A stretch of DNA of 5,005 nucleotides from Bacteroidota bacterium (GTDB lineage: Bacteria > Bacteroidota > Ignavibacteria > UBA10030): contig DOWV01000170.1 in NCBI GenBank assembly GCA_003519375.1, forward strand, positions 1 to 5,005. Direction: 5' to 3'. Positions 1 to 5,005 of this stretch are shown here, one piece after another (position 1 is the stretch's first letter; every line of letters begins with the position of its first letter). The translations under genes were made by a program, and so were the position numbers. The notes beneath the pieces were generated by a model. It did no database searches, had not been told where the DNA came from, and was given only the letters and a program-made list of their open reading frames with translations.

Positions 1-1249
1 GTCTGGAACCCGTTCGCAGCTTCTCGATCATCTGAACCTCGGCGAGTACCTCGTGCGCGTCTACGATCTCGCCTCCTCTCAGGCGATTTACAGCCGCGGG
101 TATTCAACGTACTTCAACGAATGGCAGACCACGGATGAGGCAATCGCCGGGATCTTCCGCACGTTCCACGAGACCGTGAGGTTCCCCTACCCGAAGGCTC
201 CCGTGCAGGTGACGATCTCACGTCGCGACAAGCAGATGGTTTTTCACGAGGTGTTCGCAACCACGATTGATCCTAACGCACCGACGCAGGTTCATCGTGA
301 ATCTCACGCTTACGGCTTCAAATCGACGAAACTTGTCGACAACGGACCCCCGCAGAACAAAGTTGACCTTGTCATTCTCGGGGACGGGTACACAAAGAAA
401 GACATGGAGAAATTCCAAGCTGACGCAAAACACTTCGCAGAGACTCTCCTGGCAACCAGTCCCTTCAAGGAGCGAAAGATGGATTTCAACGTGTGGATGA
501 TCGACGTCGAGTCAGCCCAGTCGGGTATCGACAAGCCCGACAAGAATGAGTGGAAGGACACGCCGCTCGGAACGATGTACAACACGTTCGGGAGTGCCCG
601 CTATGTCCTCACGGAAGAAAACCGGCGACTTCGCGATATCGCCTCTGCCGTGCCTTACGACGCAATCGCAATTCTCCTCAACGACAATCGGTATGGCGGT
701 GGAGGTATCTACAATTTGTACGAGACCTGCTACACGCAAAGCGATACCAAGGGCCAGGAATGGCAGATGGATTATGTTTTCGTCCATGAGTTTGGACATT
801 CATTTGCGGGACTCGGCGACGAGTACTACACGTCCCAGGTATCGTACGTCGACTTTTATGCAAAAGGTATAGAGCCATGGGAGCCGAATCTGACGGCACT
901 GAATGATCCCGCGACGCTGAAATGGAAAGATCTCGCGGCAAAGGACACTCCGATCCCAACTCCTTGGGAGAAGAGCGTATTTGACACTCTTGAGGCTGCC
1001 CGTGCGAAGCTTGACCGGCTCGCTCCTGATTACTACGCGAAGCGCGAACCATTATACCGGCAAGCTCAGGACATTCTGAAGAATTCAAAGTACGCCGGCA
1101 AAGTCGGAGCTTTCGAGGGCGCGGGATATGTTTCGAAGGGAGTCTATCGTCCGGCGATCGACTGCAGAATGTTCTCGCTCAGCCTCGTAGGTTTCGATCC
1201 TGTTTGCAGCGCGGCGATTGAGAGGATGATTGATTATTATGTGAAGTAG
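1..1249 (+). CDS. Family M64 (IgA-peptidase-like) zinc metallopeptidase, 5' end outside window
   Basis: Probable zinc-dependent peptidase of family M64, of which the founding member cleaves immunoglobulin A; the real substrate here is unknown. The frame is open to the left edge (first full codon at 2). The GTG at 53 is not accepted as the start, because the 17 residues before it run smoothly into the family's N-terminal domain (GEYLVRVYD, then YSRGYSTYFNEW). The catalytic domain begins near 360 with VDLVILGDGYTKKDMEKF, followed by NVWMIDVES and SGIDKP, and an RYGGGGIYN segment near 690-717. The zinc motif HEFGH (785-799) continues as SFAGLGDEYY; both histidines and the catalytic glutamate are intact, and the Asp in GDEY is a plausible third ligand. 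The end (DCRMFSLSLVGFDPVCSAAIERMI) resembles the family C-terminus. A secretion signal would lie upstream, out of view. The TAG stop falls inside a repeat unit. Family assignment is strong; role in the cell is unknown. Confidence 0.9.
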   Translation, partial: SGTRSQLLDHLNLGEYLVRVYDLASSQAIYSRGYSTYFNEWQTTDEAIAGIFRTFHETVRFPYPKAPVQVTISRRDKQMVFHEVFATTIDPNAPTQVHRESHAYGFKSTKLVDNGPPQNKVDLVILGDGYTKKDMEKFQADAKHFAETLLATSPFKERKMDFNVWMIDVESAQSGIDKPDKNEWKDTPLGTMYNTFGSARYVLTEENRRLRDIASAVPYDAIAILLNDNRYGGGGIYNLYETCYTQSDTKGQEWQMDYVFVHEFGHSFAGLGDEYYTSQVSYVDFYAKGIEPWEPNLTALNDPATLKWKDLAAKDTPIPTPWEKSVFDTLEAARAKLDRLAPDYYAKREPLYRQAQDILKNSKYAGKVGAFEGAGYVSKGVYRPAIDCRMFSLSLVGFDPVCSAAIERMIDYYVK

Positions 1250-1299
1250 GGGAGTGATGAAGTAGCGGAGTAGTGAAGTAGGTAAGTAGTAAGTAGATA
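1242..1299. repeat. Degenerate 8-bp tandem array overlapping the stop of the M64 gene
   Basis: Units of consensus TGAAGTAG follow each other every 8 bp from 1242. Exact copies lie at 1242-1249, 1258-1265 and 1274-1281, with variants between them such as CGGAGTAG at 1266-1273. The last two clear units (1283-1289 and 1290-1296) are the heptamer TAAGTAG. The first unit supplies the last codon and the TAG stop of the upstream gene. Since 8 is not a multiple of 3, TAG recurs in all three plus-strand frames. No protein-coding role is likely. Mechanism and function are unknown. Confidence 0.7.
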
Positions 1300-1327
1300 A
1301 AATCTCTGATTTACGCAGGAGTGTAGA

Positions 1328-1346
1328 GTCCGATCCCCGATCGGAC
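1328..1346. repeat. Perfect 8-bp inverted repeat with 3-nt loop
   Basis: GTCCGATC (1328-1335) and GATCGGAC (1339-1346) are exact reverse complements separated by CCC. The hairpin is GC-rich but has no T-run on either side, so it does not look like an intrinsic terminator. The surrounding 1301-1374 shows no coding signal and no short period, so it may be a separate dispersed element (REP-like or a protein-binding palindrome). That reading is an inference. Confidence 0.6.
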
Positions 1347-1374
1347 AAGCTGGAATGATGGGTTTTGGAAGCAC

Positions 1375-1490
1375 GGTGAGACGTAAGAGCAACAGTAAAG
1401 CTCTGATGGGGAGACGGTAGACGGAAGAGAGGGGCGAGACGTGAGGGCAACACTCATGCTCTGGTGGGGAGACGGTAGAAGGAAAAGACC
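1375..1490. repeat. Two tandem 58-bp direct repeats, with 7-bp periodicity inside
   Basis: Copy 1 (1375-1432) and copy 2 (1433-1490) align without gaps, with 47 of 58 positions identical by hand count. Shared blocks include GAGACGT, GCTCTG and TGGGGAGACGGTAGA. Part of the unit is itself periodic: GAGACGG (1411-1417), TAGACGG (1418-1424), AAGAGAG (1425-1431), GGGCGAG (1432-1438) and ACGTGAG (1439-1445) are consecutive degenerate heptamers. The minus strand stays open across it in several frames because the repeat lacks stops; those reading frames look like low-complexity artefacts. Confidence 0.75.
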
Positions 1491-1511
1491 GGTGTGTAAT
1501 TCTTGAAAAGT

Positions 1512-2360
1512 ATGCTCCCATGGCTCCGGCGGCTGTTGATCGCCTCTATCGCCGCCGTACTGTTTTGGACAATCGCCCTGATGATCTTCGAAAACCAGTT
1601 TATCTATTTCCCGGAGAAGTACCCCAAAGGACCGTACGATCAGGCCCGGTCTATTCCAGGTCTCCGGGAATGCTGGATCACGACGCCCGATGGCATCAAA
1701 ATTCACGCCTGGTTTGCCCCGGCCGAAAGCGCAAGAGCAACTCTTGTCATATCGCACGGCAACGCGGGAAACATCTCACACAGATATCTTCTCCTTCGCT
1801 CACTTCAGAAACACCGCTATCATGTTCTGATGTACGATTATCGCGGCTATGGCCGGAGCGAAGGCACGCCGTCGGAGGATGGCATCTACATCGATGGCCG
1901 GGCGGCGTTCGATTACGTGCTGACACTTCCCGGAGTTGATTCAGCTCATACGTTTCTCTGGGGTACCAGCCTTGGAGGCGCGGTCGCCGTTGACGTTGCA
2001 ATACACCGGCCGGTCGCCGGAGTGATTCTTGAATCAACATTCACGTCCGCAAAAGATGTCGCCCGCGTTTTCTATCCCTTCCTCCCCGTTCAGTACTTTC
2101 TTCAGACGAAGCTCAACTCCATCGACAAGATCAGAACTCTTCATGTCCCGGTGCTTGTCGTTCACGGTTCACACGACACCATCATTCCCGTCGGTTTCGG
2201 TCGCCAGCTGTTCCAGGCCGCGAATGAGCCAAAGGAATTCTACGAGATCTCCGGAGCCGATCACGACGACACTTTTTTTGTCGGCGGCGAAGAGTATTTC
2301 GACCGCATCGATCGATTCGTTGTTTCAGCCTTGCCGGCAAGCTCCGCATTGCGAAAGTAA
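1512..2360 (+). CDS. Membrane-anchored alpha/beta hydrolase (BEM46/ABHD13-like)
   Basis: Serine hydrolase of the alpha/beta fold, 282 residues from the ATG at 1512. Residues about 8-26 (LLIASIAAVLFWTIALMIF) form one N-terminal membrane helix, followed by ENQFIYFPEKYP, a pattern common in membrane-anchored hydrolases related to BEM46/ABHD13. The oxyanion-loop motif SHGNAGN is at His82, DYRGYGRSEG follows, and the nucleophile elbow GTSLGG gives Ser153. Asp222 (GSHDTIIP) and His251 (GADHDD) complete the triad, so the enzyme looks active, with its catalytic domain probably outside the cytoplasm or on the membrane surface. Substrate (ester, lipid or peptide) cannot be told from sequence. An in-frame TTG at 1503 would add three residues; ATG is preferred because TGAAAAG just upstream is a weak ribosome site and TTG has none. 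Flanking gaps of 262 and 180 bp suggest it is transcribed alone. Confidence 0.88.
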   Translation: MLPWLRRLLIASIAAVLFWTIALMIFENQFIYFPEKYPKGPYDQARSIPGLRECWITTPDGIKIHAWFAPAESARATLVISHGNAGNISHRYLLLRSLQKHRYHVLMYDYRGYGRSEGTPSEDGIYIDGRAAFDYVLTLPGVDSAHTFLWGTSLGGAVAVDVAIHRPVAGVILESTFTSAKDVARVFYPFLPVQYFLQTKLNSIDKIRTLHVPVLVVHGSHDTIIPVGFGRQLFQAANEPKEFYEISGADHDDTFFVGGEEYFDRIDRFVVSALPASSALRK

Positions 2361-2378
2361 CACTCCCGCAACCTTTTT
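2349..2378 (+). terminator. Weak candidate intrinsic terminator after the hydrolase gene
   Basis: TTGCG (2349-2353) can pair with CGCAA (2367-2371), with a 13-nt loop containing the TAA stop, followed two bases later by TTTTT (2374-2378). The stem is only 5 bp and the loop is long, so it would be weak. The position, right at the end of the gene, is what makes it worth listing. Confidence 0.25.
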
Positions 2379-2404
2379 GACCACGCCGAAGTCTAAGTTT
2401 GAAT
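2376..2404 (+). promoter_or_regulatory. Weak candidate promoter for the adaptor-permease cassette
   Basis: Two readings overlap. A sigma70-like reading gives TTGACC (2377-2382), a 16-bp spacer and TTGAAT (2399-2404, 4 of 6 matches to TATAAT). A Bacteroidota-like reading gives TTTG (2376-2379) and TAAGTTTG (2394-2401), the latter fitting TAnnTTTG, but the 14-bp spacing is shorter than the usual 19 or so. Either would leave a 5' leader of roughly 130 bp before the ATG at 2541. This is motif inspection only. Confidence 0.22.
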
Positions 2405-2540
2405 GCTTCCCTGCCGCTGCGAAGGCGTCGTTCTTCCGCACGTTGGTCCGTAACCTTTGTCGCCGACCGGCGTATGCTAAAGACGGAAAAAGCCGGCAAT
2501 TCAGCCTTCTCAAGTTATCCGAATCTTCCACGAGGCACGC

Positions 2541-3632
2541 ATGAAAAAGAAAATCATTTACTCCTCCTTCGCAATTGTCGTTCTCGCCGGTGCTGCGATT
2601 CTGTTTTTCGGGAACTCCAATTCTTCGAAGGACGAGGCACTTCCGAAAGTAACGGTCAAAGTAGGAACGATTGTCGACAAAGCGCTGGCGGTCGGCACCA
2701 TCGAGCCGGAGATCGAGATTTCCGTGAAATCGAAGGTATCGGGTGTCGTGAAGCACCTTTTTGTGGACGTCGGTCAGTTCGTGAAGGCTGGACAACCCCT
2801 CCTTGAGATCCGGCCCGATCCAACGCCGATCGAGCTTGCTGATGCCAAGCGGCAGGTCCAGTTCGCTCAGGTCGATGTCGACAACCTGAAAAAGGATCGC
2901 ACCCGGCAGGAGATTCTTATCAAGAACAAGCTTATTTCAGACAAAGAATACGAGGATTTCCAGAAGAAATTCGACGAAGCAGAACTCCGGGTTAAGATCG
3001 CCAGCGAGAAACTCGCATTGCTCGAGAGCGGCAAGGTAAAGATCGGCGACACCGAGATTGAATCGATCGTCAAAGCCCCCATCGACGGATATGTTCTCAA
3101 TCGGGCCATTGAAGTTGGCGACCCGGTCACGCCGCAGACTTCGTTCATGGAGGGTACAGCATTGATGAAGATGGCGAACATGGACCGGCTACTGTTCAAG
3201 GGAACCGTGGATGAAATCGACGTAGGCAAAATGAAAGAAGGAATGGAAGTCGAGATCAAAGTCGGCGCACTGCCGACCGACACCGTGAGGGGATTCTTGA
3301 GGAAGATCTGGCTGAAGGCACAGAAGAAAGAAAACGCAACGGTCTTCCCGATCGAGATACTCATACCCGGAGCGAAAAACACGACGTTACGGGCCGGCTA
3401 TTCGGCGAATGCAAATATTATCGTCCAGAAGAAAGTCAACGTGCTGACGATTCCGGAACGCGTGGTAACGTTCCGCAATGACTCGGCGCTCGTCAAGGTC
3501 GCACTCGGCCCCGGAAAGGACGAGGAGAGGCTCATCAAGACCGGCCTCAGCGATGCCATCAACATCGAGGTCGTCTCCGGACTGAAAGAGGGAGACGAGG
3601 TGTTGGAGAAACCGGTGAAGAAGATTGACTAA
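2541..3632 (+). CDS. Periplasmic adaptor subunit of an efflux/export ABC transporter (MacA/HlyD type)
   Basis: Membrane-fusion (adaptor) protein of 363 residues, linking an inner-membrane transporter to an outer-membrane channel. Residues 5-24 (IIYSSFAIVVLAGAAILFFG) form the N-terminal anchor; no lipobox cysteine is present, so it is probably an uncleaved signal anchor rather than a lipoprotein. The biotinyl/lipoyl-like domain is split as expected: first half about 58-92 (VSGVVKHLFVDVGQFVKAGQ), second half about 172-198 (APIDGYVLNRAIEVGDPV). Between them, about 95-165 is a charged helical hairpin rich in Lys, Glu and Gln. A beta-barrel domain follows (about 215-297, ending RAGYSANANIIV), then the membrane-proximal domain (about 298-360, VLTIPERVVTF and SGLKEGDEVLEKP). 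GAGG at 2532-2535, five bases before the ATG, is a good ribosome site and supports this start. The next gene is an ABC permease, which favours a MacA-like role over an RND adaptor. Substrate is unknown. Confidence 0.9.
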   Translation: MKKKIIYSSFAIVVLAGAAILFFGNSNSSKDEALPKVTVKVGTIVDKALAVGTIEPEIEISVKSKVSGVVKHLFVDVGQFVKAGQPLLEIRPDPTPIELADAKRQVQFAQVDVDNLKKDRTRQEILIKNKLISDKEYEDFQKKFDEAELRVKIASEKLALLESGKVKIGDTEIESIVKAPIDGYVLNRAIEVGDPVTPQTSFMEGTALMKMANMDRLLFKGTVDEIDVGKMKEGMEVEIKVGALPTDTVRGFLRKIWLKAQKKENATVFPIEILIPGAKNTTLRAGYSANANIIVQKKVNVLTIPERVVTFRNDSALVKVALGPGKDEERLIKTGLSDAINIEVVSGLKEGDEVLEKPVKKID

Positions 3633-3633
3633 G

Positions 3634-3704
3634 AGCAATCAGCGGTCAGCGTTCAGCGAAGAACAGAAAGCTGATAGCTGAGTGCTGATAGCTGACAGCC
3701 CGAA
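3634..3704 (+). repeat. 7-bp-period array with inverted halves, filling the adaptor-permease gap
   Basis: Degenerate heptamers run in register from 3635 to about 3697. On the left, TCAGC recurs at 3639, 3646 and 3653. On the right, its reverse complement GCTGA recurs at 3670, 3677, 3684 and 3691. The halves can pair as three 5-bp helices (3653-3657 with 3670-3674, 3646-3650 with 3677-3681, 3639-3643 with 3684-3688), separated by 2-nt mismatches around a 12-nt purine-rich loop (3658-3669). A further short match joins 3634-3636 to 3691-3693. There is no T-run, so it is not a standard terminator. It begins two bases after the adaptor stop and ends about ten bases before the permease ATG, so it should be present in the shared mRNA. 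Confidence 0.75.
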
Positions 3705-3713
3705 TAGCAATCT

Positions 3714-4946
3714 ATGAACCACTTAGGCACCATAGTTTCCGAATTCCTACTTGACTTGCGAGCGCAGAAGCTGCGGGCGTTCCTGACGATGTTCGGCATC
3801 GTCTGGGGGACGGTCACGATCATCGTGCTCATCGCGTTCGGCGTGGGATTCAAGAAGCAGATGTCGGTCAATATGCATGGCATCGGCGAGAGCATTGCGA
3901 TCATGTTCCCGGGCAAAACAACAAAGCCCTGGGAAGGATTCGGCACCGGCCGGCCGATGAGCTTTGTCGAAGAAGATACGAAGCTTCTCGCGAGCCAGAT
4001 TCCGGGCATCAAGGCAATCAGTCCGGAATTCGGCAGACGGACTCCGACGAGAGTCGGCCAGAACATCCTCACTCCGTTGATATCCGGGATTCATCCGATC
4101 TACGCCGACATGCGGAACATCATTCCCGAACCAAACGGCCGATTCATCGATGATATAGACCTGAAAGACCGAAAGCGCGTCGCCGTCATCGGCAACAAGG
4201 TCAAGGAGTTTCTCTTCGGCCAGAGCGACGCCCTGGGCAAGATCATCTATGTGGGCGAAGTGCCGTTCATGGTGATCGGCGTGATGCAGAAGAAGACGCA
4301 GAGCTCTTCCTACAACTCCCGTGACCAGGACCGTATCTTCATCCCTGCCACGACACATTCGTCCATCTACGGATCGATCTACCTGAACAACATCATCTAC
4401 CAGGTGTATGATCCGCGGCAGGGAGAAGAAGTTGTCGCGCAGGTGCGGCAAGTGATGGCGAAGCGGTACAAGTTCGATCCCACAGACAAAGATGCCGTGT
4501 GGATCTGGGATACAACTTCATTCGACAAGTTCATTTTCTACTTCTTCCTCGGATTCAATATCTTCATGGGAGCCATCGGGAGCTTCACGCTTGGCGTTGC
4601 CGGAATCGGCGTGGCGAACATCATGTTCATCGTGGTTCAGGAGCGGATCAGGGAAATCGGTGTGAAGCGGGCTGTCGGCGCGAAGCGGTCCAATATTCTC
4701 TTCCAGTTCTTCATGGAGACCTTCTTCATCGTCGGACTGGGCTCTGCCATCGGGTTTCTCATTGCGTTCGGCATTATCACCGTCCTGCAATACGTTCCTA
4801 TCAAAGAGTACGTAGGAACGCCCGAGTTTTCTACCGAGGTAGCGGTCGCCACTGTCACGATTCTGTGTATCATCGGACTCGCAGCCGGTTTGATGCCGGC
4901 ACGCAAAGCGGCGAACCTGGACGTGGTGGAGTGTCTGCGCACGTAA
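3714..4946 (+). CDS. ABC transporter permease, MacB/FtsX type, without ATPase domain
   Basis: Inner-membrane permease of 410 residues with the four-helix MacB/FtsX plan. The N-terminus (LRAFLTMFGIVWGTVTIIVLIAFGVG) matches the typical amphipathic stretch plus first helix (about 22-46). A large periplasmic MacB_PCD-like domain spans about 47-268. Three more helices lie at about 274-306, 333-360 and 374-396. The cytoplasmic loop QERIREIGVKRAVGAKRS (309-326) is the conserved coupling segment that contacts the ATPase, and the end (MPARKAANLDVVECLR) is the usual family tail. No Walker motifs occur, so a separate ATP-binding subunit is needed. Family members drive tripartite export or mechanotransmission of macrolides, lipids, peptides or lipoproteins; the substrate here cannot be assigned. 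It follows the adaptor by 81 bp on the same strand, so the two are probably co-transcribed. The start fits the family well, although no Shine-Dalgarno sequence is visible before the ATG. Confidence 0.9.
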   Translation: MNHLGTIVSEFLLDLRAQKLRAFLTMFGIVWGTVTIIVLIAFGVGFKKQMSVNMHGIGESIAIMFPGKTTKPWEGFGTGRPMSFVEEDTKLLASQIPGIKAISPEFGRRTPTRVGQNILTPLISGIHPIYADMRNIIPEPNGRFIDDIDLKDRKRVAVIGNKVKEFLFGQSDALGKIIYVGEVPFMVIGVMQKKTQSSSYNSRDQDRIFIPATTHSSIYGSIYLNNIIYQVYDPRQGEEVVAQVRQVMAKRYKFDPTDKDAVWIWDTTSFDKFIFYFFLGFNIFMGAIGSFTLGVAGIGVANIMFIVVQERIREIGVKRAVGAKRSNILFQFFMETFFIVGLGSAIGFLIAFGIITVLQYVPIKEYVGTPEFSTEVAVATVTILCIIGLAAGLMPARKAANLDVVECLRT

Positions 4947-4960
4947 AGCCGGAGGATTTT

Positions 4961-4994
4961 CGATTGTCGATTGCCGATTGGCGATTAACAATCG
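4961..4994. repeat. 7-bp-period CGATTGn array at the right edge
   Basis: Four heptamers follow in perfect register: CGATTGT (4961), CGATTGC (4968), CGATTGG (4975) and CGATTAA (4982). The reverse complement CAATCG (4989-4994) follows at once. CGATT (4982-4986) and AATCG (4990-4994) form a 5-bp stem with a 3-nt loop. The array begins 14 bp after the permease stop. Its unit differs from the other arrays here. No T-run follows, so termination by this hairpin is unlikely. Confidence 0.7.
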
Positions 4995-5005
4995 AAACTC
5001 GCAGA

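Noticed and set aside
53..55. GTG at 53 as the start of the M64 gene
   Set aside because: The frame is open upstream to the window edge and the upstream residues fit the N-terminal domain, so the true start lies outside.
1493..1500. TGTAAT (1495-1500) as a -10 box for the hydrolase gene
   Set aside because: No -35-like sequence is found at the right distance, and transcription would begin almost at the start codon.
1085..1757. Overlapping minus-strand open frames across the repeat-rich gap (1085-1453, 1237-1521, 1311-1757)
   Set aside because: They are open in several frames at once because the repeats lack minus-strand stops. Their translations are low-complexity Ser/Pro/Leu, they run into real genes on the other strand, and no family motif is seen.
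2399..2806. Plus-strand open frame of 135 codons overlapping the adaptor gene
   Set aside because: It overlaps the adaptor N-terminal coding region in another frame, is Arg/Ser-rich and shows no domain. The adaptor has a good ribosome site and family features.
3634..3704. CRISPR array or intrinsic terminator in the adaptor-permease gap
   Set aside because: The units are 7 bp with no spacers, which excludes CRISPR. There is no T-run after the hairpin, and the downstream gene appears to belong to the same operon.
3653..4072. Minus-strand open frame of 139 codons over the permease start
   Set aside because: It lies antisense to a well-supported permease. Its C-terminal LSALSYQLS-type stretch is simply the translated heptamer array, a common annotation artefact.
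3747..4451. Minus-strand open frame of 234 codons inside the permease gene
   Set aside because: It is a shadow of the permease coding frame, rich in Asp, His and Arg with no recognisable domain. The plus-strand protein has clear family motifs.

Overview
The window holds four plus-strand protein genes with gaps that carry degenerate short-period repeats. Moderate GC, a family M64 peptidase, weak or absent Shine-Dalgarno signals on some genes and these repeat-filled gaps suggest an environmental bacterium of the Bacteroidota/Chlorobiota/Ignavibacteriota (FCB) type. That placement is an inference from gene content and repeat style. No rRNA or tRNA gene, transposase, integrase or CRISPR array was seen.

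Layout. (1) Positions 1-1249 carry the 3' portion of an M64 (IgA-peptidase-like) metallopeptidase whose start lies left of the window. (2) Positions 1242-1511 have no credible gene. They hold an 8-bp-period array that includes the peptidase stop codon, a perfect 8-bp inverted repeat, and two 58-bp direct repeats about 81% identical. (3) Positions 1512-2360 encode a membrane-anchored alpha/beta hydrolase with a complete Ser-Asp-His triad. (4) Positions 2361-2540 are a 180-bp gap with a weak terminator candidate and a weak promoter candidate. (5) Positions 2541-4946 carry a two-gene export cassette: a MacA/HlyD-type periplasmic adaptor, then a MacB/FtsX-type ABC permease that lacks its own ATPase domain. 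The 81 bp between them are almost entirely a 7-bp-period array whose two halves are inverted, so the transcript could fold into a long interrupted hairpin. (6) Positions 4947-5005 hold another 7-bp-period array of a different sequence.

The adaptor and permease very likely work together in a tripartite-type exporter, whose ATPase and outer-membrane partner would lie outside the window. The peptidase and hydrolase show no clear functional tie to the transporter or to each other. The most interesting feature is not a gene. Three of the four gaps contain in-register 7- or 8-bp periodic repeats, each with a different unit, and one array lies inside a probable operon directly before a start codon that has no visible Shine-Dalgarno sequence.
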